From: Paraburkholderia sp. Ac-20340
GTDB taxonomy: Bacteria; Pseudomonadota; Gammaproteobacteria; Burkholderiales; Burkholderiaceae
Reading direction: 5' to 3'
Assembly: GCF_017104965.1 (NCBI RefSeq)
Contig: NZ_JAAGPR010000007.1
Location: 248,001 to 312,000, forward strand
Length of the DNA: 64,000 nucleotides
The position numbers and the translations under genes are program-made. Positions 6,642 to 15,842 of this stretch are shown in pieces. The number at the start of each line of letters is the position of its first letter. Within the stretch, counting starts at the first letter, position 1. Below the pieces are notes generated by a model. The model searched no databases and was not told the origin of the DNA. It saw nothing but the letters and a program-made list of their open reading frames with translations.

Positions 6642-9600
6642 TTACCCCTGGGACGCCGCCGCGCGCCTTCTGCGGGCGCCTGGCGCGGCCGCGACGACGT
6701 CCGCGGCTTGCGTCTGCACCGGTTCGCTTTGCGCCTCGCCGGATGCCGTGCGCGCGAGCACCGGTTTGAGCGCGACGCCCGTGTGGCTCGCGGCGATTTT
6801 CACGAGTCCTTCCGGTTCCGCCGCGCCGACGATCGTGCCGCCGCCCACACCGCCTTCCGGTCCGAGATCGATGATCCAGTCGGCTTCGGCGATCACGTCG
6901 AGATCGTGCTCGATCACCACCACGCTATGACCCGCATCGGCGAGACGGTGCAGCACACGAATCAGACGCGCGACGTCCGCCATGTGCAGCCCGACCGTGG
7001 GCTCGTCGAGCACGTAAAGCGTGTGCGGCGCTTTCTGCCCGCGCCGCGTGATGTCGTCGCGTACCTTGGAAAGCTCGGTCACGAGCTTGATGCGCTGCGC
7101 CTCGCCGCCCGACAGCGTCGGCGACGGCTGGCCGAGCGTGAGATAGCCCAGCCCCACATCCTTCATCAACTGCAGCGGATGCGAAATACTCGTAATCGAA
7201 GCGAAGAATTCCACCGCCTCGTCAATCTCCATCGTCAGCACTTCGCCGATATTGCGGCCGCGCCACGTCACCGCCAGCGTTTCCGGGTTGAAGCGCTGAC
7301 CGTGACAGACATCGCACGGCACTTTCACATCGGGCAGGAAACTCATGCCGATGGTGCGCACGCCCTGGCCTTCGCATGCCGGGCAACGGCCGTCACCGGT
7401 ATTGAACGAGAAACGCGATGCGCTATAGCCGCGCGCGCGCGCTTCGAGCGTATCGGCAAACAGACGGCGAATCGCATCCCACACGCCGATATACGTGGCC
7501 GGACACGAACGCGGCGTCTTGCCGATCGGCGTCTGATCGACTTCGAGCACGCGGTCGATGGTCTCCCATCCGCTGATCGAATCGCAGCCTTGCCATACGT
7601 GCGAAACCTCAAGTTTCGGCTTCGCCGCGGTGCGGGCGATCACGCTGGAGCGGCGCTCCGCAGCGCTCGGCGCAGTCTCTTTCGCGTTCTTGCGCGCACG
7701 GCGCACGGCCGGCGACGACAGCACCGATCGGCCCACCGCATCGAGCAGATTGGAAAGCAGCACATCGCGCGCGAGCGTGGACTTGCCCGACCCGCTCACG
7801 CCCGTAATCGCCACGAGACGGCCAAGCGGAATCTGAGCCGTGACGTCGCGCAGATTGTGCAGCTTGCCGCCATGCACCGTGAGCCATTGCGCCGGCACCG
7901 CTTCGTGGCCCGCACGCGCGGGCTTCACTTCGCGGCGCGGCTGCAGCGGATGCACGATCGGCTGCGCGAGATAGCGGCCTGTGAGCGAATCGGGCTGCGC
8001 CGCGAGATCGGCGACCGTGCCTTGCGCGACCACGCGACCACCGCGTTTGCCCGCGCTCGGCCCGATATCGATGATGTGATCAGCACGCCGAATCGTATCT
8101 TCATCATGCTCGACCACGACCAGCGTGTTGCCTTTATCGCCGAGATTGCGCAGCGCGTTGAGCAGAATCTGGTTGTCGCGCGGATGCAGACCGATCGTCG
8201 GTTCGTCGAGCACGTAGCAGACGCCCTGCAGATTGCTGCCCAGTTGCGCGGCCAGTCGAATACGCTGCGCCTCGCCGCCCGAAAGACTCGGCGCAGCGCG
8301 ATCGAGGCTCAGATAACCCAGACCGACTTCTTCGAGGAATTGCAGACGGCTGCGAATTTCGCTGATGACGTCACGCGCAATCTGCGCATCGCGGCCATTG
8401 AGTTCGAGCGATTCGATCCAGCGGCGCGTTTCGCCAACGGTCCATTGCGCGACGTCGACAATCGCATGTTCGTCGAACGTGACCGCACGCGCTTCGGGAT
8501 TCAGACGCGTGCCGTGGCAATCCGGGCACGGCGTATCGGCCATGCCTTCCGGCTCCTGCTCTTCCGAAGGCAGCGTCTGTTCGCGGCCGCGATCGTCGGC
8601 GGCCATCACCGTATCGTCATAGGCCGCGCGTTGTTCGCGCGTGAGCGCGAGGCCCGTGCCCACGCAGGTCGTACACCAGCCGTGTTTGCTGTTGTACGAG
8701 AACATGCGCGGATCAAGTTCGGGATAGCTCGTACCGCAAACCGGGCAGGCGCGCCGCGTCGACAACACCTTGATTTCACCGATCTGCGAGGTCGATTTAC
8801 CGTCGCCGATTGCATTATCCAGACCGTCGAGCGGCGCCAGCAGATGCACCACGCCCTTGCCGGCGTCGAGCGTCGTGGCCAGCATTTCGCGCAATTGAGC
8901 CTCGTTTTCAGGCTCGATCACGATATCGCCCACCGGCAACTCGATGGTGTGTTCGCGGAAACGGTCGAGTTTTGGCCACGGCGCAACCGGCACGAATTCG
9001 CCATCGACGCGCAGATGCGTATTGCCGCGCGCCTTCGCCCATTTCGCGAGATCCGTATAGACGCCCTTGCGATTCACCACGAGCGGCGCGAGCAGACCAA
9101 CGTGCTGACCTCGATGCTCGCGCAACAATTGCGCGACGATCGCATCGCTGCTTTGCGACGTCACCGGCGTGCCGTCGTGAACGCAATGCTGCATGCCGAG
9201 CTTCACGTACAGCAGACGCAGGAAGTGCCAGACCTCGGACGTGGTCGCCACCGTACTCTTGCGGCCGCCGCGCGACAGACGCTGCTCGATCGCAACCGTG
9301 GGCGGAATGCCGTACACGGCGTCCACTTCCGGGCGGCCCGCAGGCTGCACGATCGAACGCGCGTAAGCGTTCAGCGATTCCAGATAGCGGCGCTGGCCTT
9401 CATGAAACAGAATGTCGAAAGCGAGCGTGGATTTGCCCGAACCCGACACGCCCGTGATGACGTTGAAACGTCCATGCGGAATATCGACGTCGAGCGCCTT
9501 GAGATTGTGCTCGCGCGCATTCACGATACGCACGACGTCTTCGCCCTGGATCTCGCGGCGCGCCTGCGCGGCGCGCATCGCGGTCTGCAAGGCAACGCCC

Positions 9601-12600
9601 TCTTCTTCCGCGAGCACCGGCTCGACACCATGGCCGAGCGCCGCTTCGTAGCGCTCCAGCGCAGCGCCCGTGTGCGAACGCGGGCACGCGATCACATCGT
9701 CCGGCGTGCCCACGCACACCACTTCGCCGCCCGCGTCGCCGCCTTCGGGACCGAGGTCGATCAGCCAGTCCGCGGCACGGATCACATCCAGATTGTGTTC
9801 GATCACCAGCAGCGAATGGCCGCCCGCCAGCAGCTTGCCGAACGCGCGCATCAGCTTGGCGATATCGTCGAAATGCAGGCCCGTGGTGGGTTCGTCGAAC
9901 ATGAAAAGACGTCCGCCCGCCGACGTTTTCTTGCCGCGCGCCTGCGCCGTTTCCGCGAGATAACCGGCGAGTTTCAGGCGCTGCGCTTCGCCGCCCGAAA
10001 GCGTCGGCACCGGCTGGCCGAGCTTCACGTATTCGAGGCCGACATCGACGATCGGCTGGATCACGCGCAATACTTCGTCATCCTTAGCGAAGCACTGCGC
10101 GGCTTCGCTGACCGTCAGATCGAGGACATCCGCCACGGAGAGCGCACGGCCGCCACGCTCGATCTTCACTTCGAGCACTTCCGGGCGATAGCGGCTGCCG
10201 TCGCAATCCGGGCAACGCAGATAAACGTCGCTCAGGAACTGCATTTCGATGTGCTCGAAACCCGAACCGCCACAGGTCGGGCAGCGGCCCTCGCCCGAGT
10301 TGAAACTGAACATCCCCGCCGTATAGCCGCGCTGCTTCGCGAGCGGCGCCTTGGCAAACAGCTTGCGGATTTCATCGAACGCGCCCACGTAGCTGGCCGG
10401 ATTCGAGCGCGCCGTTTTGCCGATTGGCGATTGATCGACGAACACGGCGTCGGTGATCTGCTCCGCGCCGCTCAGGGCGCGATAAACGCCCGGCGATTCC
10501 GTGGCCTTGCCAAGATGACGCGCCAGCGCCGGATACAGCACGTCCTGTACGAGCGTCGATTTACCCGAGCCCGACACACCCGTCACACAGACGAGGCGCT
10601 GCAACGGAAACTGCACGGTCACGTCGCGCAGATTGTGTTCGCTCGCGCCTTCGAGCAGCAGGCTGGGCGTCTTTGCATCGACGGGCCGGCGCTCCCAGTG
10701 CGAAGCATCGGCCACCGCGCGATGACCGCCCAGATATTCGCCGGTCAGCGTGCCGGACGAACGGATATCCCTGGGCGTGCCGTCATAGACGATCGTGCCG
10801 CCGCGCTCGCCCGGCCCCGGACCCATGTCGATCAGGCGGTCGGCGGCCAGCATCACCGACGGATCGTGCTCGACGACCACCAGCGTATTGCCGGCATCGC
10901 GCAGGCGCTGCATGGCTTCGACGATACGGTTCAGGTCGCGCGGATGCAGCCCGATACTCGGCTCGTCGAGCACGAACAGCGTCTTCGTCAGCGAGGTGCC
11001 GAGCGCCGTGGTCAGGTTGATCCGCTGCACTTCGCCGCCGGAAAGCGTGCGGCTCTGGCGGTCGAGCGTGAGATAGCCCAGGCCCACATCGCAGAGATAT
11101 TTGAGCCGTGTGCGCACTTCGGCGAGCAGCAGCTTGAGCGCATCGTCAAGGAGTGCCGACGATAGCGAGAGATCGTCGAAGAAGCGCCGGATACGCTCGA
11201 TCGGCAACAACATGACATCGTGCAGCGTCAGACCCGGCAGCGCTTCGAGTTGCGCACGCGTCCAGTCCACGCCATGCGGCAGAAAGCGCGCCGATGGTGC
11301 GAGCACTTCGTCCGCGTTTTCCTGCGTGCCCAGGCGCCACTGCAGCGCTTCGGTCTTCAAACGCGCGCCGCCGCAGGTTTCGCACGGCGTATAGCTGCGA
11401 TATTTCGACAGCAGCACGCGAATGTGCATCTTGTACGCCTTCGATTCCAGGTACTGGAAAAAGCGCTTCACGCCGTACCACTGCGTTTGCCAGCTACCCT
11501 TCCAGTCCGGCGCGCCGTTGATGACCCAGTCGCGCTGTTCCTGCGTGAGTTCGGCCCAGGCCGTATCGCGCGGTACACCGGCCTTGGCGGCATAACGCAT
11601 CAGGTCGTCCTGACACTCCTTCCACGCGGGCGTTTGCAGCGGCTTGATCGCGCCGTCGCGCAGCGACTTGCGCGCATCGGGAATCACCAGACCCCAGTCC
11701 ACGCCGATCACCCGGCCGAAGCCCCGGCACACTTCGCAGGCGCCATACGCCGAGTTGAAGGAGAACAGCGCCGGTTGCGGGTCCGCGTAGCGCAGATCGC
11801 TGTCCGGGCAATGCAGGCCGGTGGAGAAACGCCAGATCTGCGGTTCGGGTTTCGTATCGGAAACGTCGCTCGCGGCGTCGGTTTCCGATACGACATAAAT
11901 GTTCACGCGCCCGCCGCCGCGCTTGAGCGACGCCTCGATCGCCTCGACCACGCGGCTCTTTTCCGCGTTCTGCAGGCGGAAACGGTCAGCCACCACGTCG
12001 AGCACCTTGCGCGTGCCGTCGGCCGCTTTCACTTCGCGCTGCGCCTGCACGCGCGTATAGCCGCTCGCGGACAGCCATTGCTGGACTTCCTCTTCGGTGG
12101 TCGTATCCGGCAGTTCGACCGGGAACGTCACCACGAGGCGCGGGTCGCCCACTGCCGTGCGCGCGCGCAGTTCGGCGTAAATCGTTTCCGGCGTGTCGTG
12201 CCGCACCGGTTGCGCCGTGACGCGATCGAACAGATTCGCAGCGCGCGCGTACAGCAGCTTCAGATGGTCGTTCAACTCCGTCATCGTGCCGACGGTCGAG
12301 CGCGAGCTGCGCACCGGATTGGTCTGGTCGATGGCGATGGCCGGCGGCACGCCGTCGACGCGATCGACTTGCGGACGATCCATGCGGTCGAGAAACTGAC
12401 GCGCGTAGGCACTGAAGGTTTCGACGTAACGACGCTGCCCTTCCGCGTAAAGGGTGTCGAACACGAGACTGGACTTACCCGAGCCGGACGGCCCGGTCAC
12501 CACCGTCATTTCGCCGGTGTGGAGGTCGAGATCGAGGTTCTTGAGGTTGTGCTGACGGGCACCGCGGATTCTGATGGATCGGTTATCGCTCACTTGCGCT

Positions 12601-12605
12601 GGCAT
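6642..12605 (-). CDS. Double-length UvrA (two UvrA units fused in tandem)
   Basis: A 1987-residue ABC ATPase of the excinuclease UvrA family, about twice the usual 940 residues. Four Walker A motifs are visible: GPSGSGKSS (residue 38) and GVSGSGKST at about 675, 1051 and 1600. There are four matching signatures (LSGGEVQR once, LSGGEAQR three times) and zinc-finger cysteine pairs in both halves (CETCGG, CPTCGG, CPVCGT, CPACEG). The first unit spans about residues 1-1000 and the second about 1030-1987. A single chain could therefore mimic the UvrA dimer that scans DNA for lesions. Such fused paralogues occur in some proteobacteria beside a normal UvrA and are linked to damage or drug tolerance. 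A LexA box lies 86 bases upstream. The insert near residues 235-260 carries two copies of the dispersed 14-mer. Confidence 0.93.
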   Translation of the reverse strand: MPAQVSDNRSIRIRGARQHNLKNLDLDLHTGEMTVVTGPSGSGKSSLVFDTLYAEGQRRYVETFSAYARQFLDRMDRPQVDRVDGVPPAIAIDQTNPVRSSRSTVGTMTELNDHLKLLYARAANLFDRVTAQPVRHDTPETIYAELRARTAVGDPRLVVTFPVELPDTTTEEEVQQWLSASGYTRVQAQREVKAADGTRKVLDVVADRFRLQNAEKSRVVEAIEASLKRGGGRVNIYVVSETDAASDVSDTKPEPQIWRFSTGLHCPDSDLRYADPQPALFSFNSAYGACEVCRGFGRVIGVDWGLVIPDARKSLRDGAIKPLQTPAWKECQDDLMRYAAKAGVPRDTAWAELTQEQRDWVINGAPDWKGSWQTQWYGVKRFFQYLESKAYKMHIRVLLSKYRSYTPCETCGGARLKTEALQWRLGTQENADEVLAPSARFLPHGVDWTRAQLEALPGLTLHDVMLLPIERIRRFFDDLSLSSALLDDALKLLLAEVRTRLKYLCDVGLGYLTLDRQSRTLSGGEVQRINLTTALGTSLTKTLFVLDEPSIGLHPRDLNRIVEAMQRLRDAGNTLVVVEHDPSVMLAADRLIDMGPGPGERGGTIVYDGTPRDIRSSGTLTGEYLGGHRAVADASHWERRPVDAKTPSLLLEGASEHNLRDVTVQFPLQRLVCVTGVSGSGKSTLVQDVLYPALARHLGKATESPGVYRALSGAEQITDAVFVDQSPIGKTARSNPASYVGAFDEIRKLFAKAPLAKQRGYTAGMFSFNSGEGRCPTCGGSGFEHIEMQFLSDVYLRCPDCDGSRYRPEVLEVKIERGGRALSVADVLDLTVSEAAQCFAKDDEVLRVIQPIVDVGLEYVKLGQPVPTLSGGEAQRLKLAGYLAETAQARGKKTSAGGRLFMFDEPTTGLHFDDIAKLMRAFGKLLAGGHSLLVIEHNLDVIRAADWLIDLGPEGGDAGGEVVCVGTPDDVIACPRSHTGAALERYEAALGHGVEPVLAEEEGVALQTAMRAAQARREIQGEDVVRIVNAREHNLKALDVDIPHGRFNVITGVSGSGKSTLAFDILFHEGQRRYLESLNAYARSIVQPAGRPEVDAVYGIPPTVAIEQRLSRGGRKSTVATTSEVWHFLRLLYVKLGMQHCVHDGTPVTSQSSDAIVAQLLREHRGQHVGLLAPLVVNRKGVYTDLAKWAKARGNTHLRVDGEFVPVAPWPKLDRFREHTIELPVGDIVIEPENEAQLREMLATTLDAGKGVVHLLAPLDGLDNAIGDGKSTSQIGEIKVLSTRRACPVCGTSYPELDPRMFSYNSKHGWCTTCVGTGLALTREQRAAYDDTVMAADDRGREQTLPSEEQEPEGMADTPCPDCHGTRLNPEARAVTFDEHAIVDVAQWTVGETRRWIESLELNGRDAQIARDVISEIRSRLQFLEEVGLGYLSLDRAAPSLSGGEAQRIRLAAQLGSNLQGVCYVLDEPTIGLHPRDNQILLNALRNLGDKGNTLVVVEHDEDTIRRADHIIDIGPSAGKRGGRVVAQGTVADLAAQPDSLTGRYLAQPIVHPLQPRREVKPARAGHEAVPAQWLTVHGGKLHNLRDVTAQIPLGRLVAITGVSGSGKSTLARDVLLSNLLDAVGRSVLSSPAVRRARKNAKETAPSAAERRSSVIARTAAKPKLEVSHVWQGCDSISGWETIDRVLEVDQTPIGKTPRSCPATYIGVWDAIRRLFADTLEARARGYSASRFSFNTGDGRCPACEGQGVRTIGMSFLPDVKVPCDVCHGQRFNPETLAVTWRGRNIGEVLTMEIDEAVEFFASITSISHPLQLMKDVGLGYLTLGQPSPTLSGGEAQRIKLVTELSKVRDDITRRGQKAPHTLYVLDEPTVGLHMADVARLIRVLHRLADAGHSVVVIEHDLDVIAEADWIIDLGPEGGVGGGTIVGAAEPEGLVKIAASHTGVALKPVLARTASGEAQSEPVQTQAADVVAAAPGARRRRAAASQG
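11850..11863 (+). repeat. Dispersed 14-mer inside the uvrA-type gene, copy 3
   Basis: TTTCGTATCGGAAA within the coding region. It is paired with an inverted near-copy at 11882-11895, so the two form a stem-loop encoding a Ser/Asp-rich stretch. Confidence 0.6.
11882..11895 (-). repeat. Dispersed 14-mer inside the uvrA-type gene, copy 4 (inverted)
   Basis: TTTCCGATACGACA, one base from the family consensus, inverted relative to the copy 18 bases away. Confidence 0.55.
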
Positions 12606-12690
12606 TCCGGATGGATCACAGGCGTGGGACCGGGCGGCGGCGCCCGGCAGCTTTTGGCCCGGGTTGGCGGGCCGAACGGTGAAGATTTTA

Positions 12691-12706
12691 CTGTATATTT
12701 ATACAG
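12691..12706 (-). promoter_or_regulatory. LexA (SOS) box of the double uvrA
   Basis: CTGTATATTTATACAG fits the CTGT-N8-ACAG SOS consensus exactly, with an AT-only centre. The next gene on the other side also runs leftwards and ends here, so the box can only serve the uvrA-type gene starting at 12605. Confidence 0.88.
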
Positions 12707-12804
12707 CATGCAGGGCGCGTGCTTAATCGATGCCGTGGGCGTCGAGCAGCCCGTCAAGTCGGCCGGATGGCCTACCCCATCCGGCTGGTTGCGTCAGATC
12801 GCGG

Positions 12805-15177
12805 TTAGCGGTGAGCTTTGTCCGCGCCGGCCCACTCGCGCCACATCGCCTCGTACGCAGTTTCCATACCGCGCGCGAATTTCGCTCCGTCCATCAGCGG
12901 CGACGCTTCCATCCGGGCACGCAAGGTCGCGCGCAGATACGCGAGACGCGGCAGATAGGTCGCGAGCGACACGACGGTCTGCGCGAAATCCTCGTCGGAA
13001 AAGGCAGCGAGTGCATCCAGCCCCAGATTGGCCAATTGCGACAAGCCAGCCCGCCCTGCGCAGGTTTCGCCGACGCGCGTCACCACCGGCACGCCCATCC
13101 ACAGCGCGTCGAGCGTCGTGGTGTGGCCGTTGTACGGCAGCGTGTCGATGGCGAGGTCGATCTCGTGATACGTACGCAGATACGCATCGCGCGGCTGGAA
13201 CGGCACGAAGCGCACGCGCGACGGCGCAATGCCGTGACGTGCGAGGCGTTCGGCCAGCCGCGTCTGCGCTTCGCCTTGCGCGGCCATCAGCATCAGACGC
13301 GCATTGGGCAGCGCCGCGAACACGCCCGCCCACAATTCGAGCGTGCGCTCCGTCAATTTGCAGGGATTGTTGAGACTGCCGAGCGTTACGTGTCCCGCCT
13401 TGGCAGCAGGCAGTGCATTGACGGCCGGTTCGTGCGCGAGCGGGTCGTAGCACCAGAACGTATCGGGCAGACGGATCGTGCGTTCGCTGTAGTGCGCCTC
13501 GTACGAAAGCGGGTCGAGATGCGGATCGGTCAGCCGGTAACCCATCGCTTCGATACCGGTCGTGCCCGGATACGCGAGCCACGCAACCTGCACGGGCGCG
13601 GGCTGGCGCGCGAACAGCAAGGGGCGGCCATCGGCCATATGCATCGTGAGATCGACAAGAATGTCGATGCCGTCCGCGTGAATCCGTTGCGCGAGCGCGG
13701 CGTCGTCGAGCTGGCGCACGTCATGCCACACATCCACGTGAGCCGCGAGACGCGCAGTTGTCGAGTCGGCTCGAACGACGCTCGAATAGGCGTGAATCTC
13801 GAAGCGGCTTTTGTCGTGATTCGAAAGCAGCGGCATCATGAATAATGCCTGGCAATGCTCACGAAAATCCGCTGAGACATAGCCGATTCGCAAACGTCGT
13901 CCTTGCGCGCTCCTGAGCGCGTGCGAAAAACGCTGCGCGCGCAACGGTATTTCGTGTTGCGCCGACCAGCGCCGCGCCTGCGCGAGGATCGCTTCAGGTT
14001 CGGGCGACTGAAATGAAAGCGCGTAGAGCAGATTGCTATGGGCAGTGAGATTGCCTGGATCGCTTTTAACGGCGCGCTCGAAACAGGCAACGCCTTCGTC
14101 AAGCTCGCCGCAATCCTTCAAGACATTGCCCAGGTTATTGAGCGTGGGCGAATGATCCGGTGATAGTTCAAGCGCCTTGCGCAACAGCGCGCGTGCCTCG
14201 TCTTGATGGCCGAGCGCTCGTTGCAGATTGGCCGCGTTATTCCAGGCATCGACGAAATCGGGCCGCACGCGAATGGCGGTTTCGAAAGCGTCCATCGCCG
14301 CCTTGTGTTCGCCCAGCTCGCGGCACACGTTGCCCAGATTGTTGGCCGCTTCGGCGTGCGCGGGATCGATCGACAAAGCATGGCGATACTGCGCCTGCGC
14401 CTCGCGACGCTGCCCCAGCGCGTGAAGAGCGCTACCGTAGTTGTAGGCGGCATGCGCAAAGTCCGGCGCAATCGCCAATGCGCGCGACAGCACATCGGCG
14501 GCTTCCTGCGGCTTTCCCTCGTCCATTAACAGCGCGCCGAGATTCACGAGCGCGGCGGTCGAATCGGGGGCGAGCGCAACGGCTTCGCGCAGCAGCGTCA
14601 GTGCGCGCTCACGCGAACCCTGAGCGCGCAGCAACGTGCCTAGGTTCACCAGCGCTTCGACATTGCCCGGTTGCGCCGCGAGCGCACGCTCGTAGGCGCC
14701 TTGCGCGAGCGACGTTTCACCGAGCAGTCGGCGACAATTGCCGAGATTATTGAGCGCGTCGGCGCGTTGCGGGTCGCGCTGCGTGACGGCTTCCCATGCG
14801 AGCGCCGCATCGCTGAGCGCGCCTTGAGCCTGCAGCGCGCTGGCGAGTCCGAACCAGTGATCGGGGTCGGTTGCGTCTTCTTCGAGCAGACCGCGATACG
14901 CAGCGGCAGCCTCCGCATGACGCTGCGCGAAGGCATAGGCTTGCCCCAACGCTTCACGATAGCGCCGGTTGGTGGGTTCGATCTCCAGCGCTTTCGTCAG
15001 GCCTTCGATAGCGTCCTGAAAGCGGCCTTGCTGAAGATCGATCACCGCAAGCCGGAAGCGCGCCGCGCCGTGTAAAGGGTCGAGTTCGACAATGCGGCTG
15101 TAGCCCTCGCGCGCCAAAGCAAAATCGCCGGCAATATGCCGTTCGTGCGCCTGCTGAAACAGTTCTTCGATCTGCAT
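12805..15177 (-). CDS. TPR protein with GT41 (SPINDLY/O-GlcNAc-transferase-like) domain
   Basis: A 790-residue cytoplasmic protein. Residues 1 to about 390 hold some ten tetratricopeptide repeats, several with the NNLGN or LVNLG pattern. Residues of about 410-780 form a glycosyltransferase family 41 domain, beginning GYVSADFREHC and containing VAWLAYPGTTG, LGSLNNPCKL and the sugar-nucleotide segment NGHTTTLDALWMGVPVVTR. Family members transfer GlcNAc or another sugar to Ser/Thr of proteins; bacterial targets are mostly unknown. The catalytic-region histidine of DFxxH is kept. An upstream start at 15210 would add a hydrophobic MIVLLIGWLIR; the ATG at 15177 gives the usual TPR start, but no strong ribosome site decides between them. 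Confidence 0.85.
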   Translation of the reverse strand: MQIEELFQQAHERHIAGDFALAREGYSRIVELDPLHGAARFRLAVIDLQQGRFQDAIEGLTKALEIEPTNRRYREALGQAYAFAQRHAEAAAAYRGLLEEDATDPDHWFGLASALQAQGALSDAALAWEAVTQRDPQRADALNNLGNCRRLLGETSLAQGAYERALAAQPGNVEALVNLGTLLRAQGSRERALTLLREAVALAPDSTAALVNLGALLMDEGKPQEAADVLSRALAIAPDFAHAAYNYGSALHALGQRREAQAQYRHALSIDPAHAEAANNLGNVCRELGEHKAAMDAFETAIRVRPDFVDAWNNAANLQRALGHQDEARALLRKALELSPDHSPTLNNLGNVLKDCGELDEGVACFERAVKSDPGNLTAHSNLLYALSFQSPEPEAILAQARRWSAQHEIPLRAQRFSHALRSAQGRRLRIGYVSADFREHCQALFMMPLLSNHDKSRFEIHAYSSVVRADSTTARLAAHVDVWHDVRQLDDAALAQRIHADGIDILVDLTMHMADGRPLLFARQPAPVQVAWLAYPGTTGIEAMGYRLTDPHLDPLSYEAHYSERTIRLPDTFWCYDPLAHEPAVNALPAAKAGHVTLGSLNNPCKLTERTLELWAGVFAALPNARLMLMAAQGEAQTRLAERLARHGIAPSRVRFVPFQPRDAYLRTYHEIDLAIDTLPYNGHTTTLDALWMGVPVVTRVGETCAGRAGLSQLANLGLDALAAFSDEDFAQTVVSLATYLPRLAYLRATLRARMEASPLMDGAKFARGMETAYEAMWREWAGADKAHR

Positions 15178-15395
15178 CCGGATAAGCCAGCCGATGAGCA
15201 AAACAATCATTGTAATGGGGGCAATGAGCCGGCCATCGAATGGGGTGTTTTTCGTCTCCCCGAAGTCAAACTTTTGATTCGCAGTGCGATTAAAAAATCA
15301 TTCGACTTGCATTCATTAATTAACCTCGGACTTTCCATGCGGCGCTATGAGTGCTCGATTTCGCGAATTGAACTTCGCTGATGTCTGCACAAAAC

Positions 15396-15431
15396 AAAAG
15401 CGCCGGGGCATGACATCGCCCCGGCGCTTTT
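15396..15431 (-). terminator. Intrinsic terminator
   Basis: AAAAGCGCCGGGGC pairs perfectly with GCCCCGGCGCTTTT around 8 bases. It lies 22 bases past the stop of the ABM-family gene and has T-runs on both strands, so it may act in both directions. Confidence 0.85.
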
Positions 15432-15453
15432 GCGCATCGGTCGCAGCAAAAAA

Positions 15454-15753
15454 TCAGGCCGCGATATCCACGCCCTTCAAGGTCTTGACGTCGACCGGCT
15501 CGGCCAGCCAGGCGCCGATCTTGCCGCGGAACGCCACGTAATGCGCGCTCTCGCGATGCGCCTGCACCGCGGCTTCATCCACATAGGTTTCGTAGAGGTG
15601 AAAGCCCGGCGAACCGTCTGCGCGGCACAGCAGGTCGTAGCGCCGGTTGCCCGGCTCCTTGCGCGTTTGCGCCACCATCTGGCGCAGTTCCGCTTCGAGG
15701 TCGGCGACGTGTTCGGCTTTCGGCGTGAGGCTGGCAAACAGATAAATGCTCAT
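15454..15753 (-). CDS. Putative quinol monooxygenase (ABM family)
   Basis: A 99-residue single ferredoxin-like domain of the antibiotic-biosynthesis monooxygenase family (YgiN/LsrG type). The pattern LFASLTPKAEHVADLEAEL, then RRYDLLCRADGSPGF and HLYETYVDEAAVQAH with the terminal FRGKI, is typical. Related proteins oxidise quinols or clear small reactive metabolites. The ATG at 15753 follows AAGGA and was preferred to a start 13 codons upstream. It lies 89 bases after the OYE-type gene in the same direction, with a strong hairpin (15784-15811) between. The context suggests a role in electrophile or quinone handling; this is inference. Confidence 0.8.
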   Translation of the reverse strand: MSIYLFASLTPKAEHVADLEAELRQMVAQTRKEPGNRRYDLLCRADGSPGFHLYETYVDEAAVQAHRESAHYVAFRGKIGAWLAEPVDVKTLKGVDIAA

Positions 15754-15783
15754 CGAGATGTCCTTATCGGCAACGAAATTTCC

Positions 15784-15811
15784 GATCGGCAATATTTGAG
15801 TATTGCCGATC
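15784..15811 (-). other. Intercistronic hairpin between OYE and ABM genes
   Basis: GATCGGCAATA pairs perfectly with TATTGCCGATC around a 6-base loop. It overlaps a variant of the dispersed 14-mer (15779-15792). No U-run follows on the minus strand, so mRNA processing or stability is more likely than termination. Confidence 0.5.
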
Positions 15812-15842
15812 CTGCACGGCTTATGCGTCGATCAAAACCCGC

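Noticed and set aside
6708..11165. 1485-codon plus-strand ORF
   Set aside because: It lies wholly antisense to the double uvrA; the sequence is rich in Arg, His and Ala with no domain pattern, as expected for a GC-rich shadow frame.
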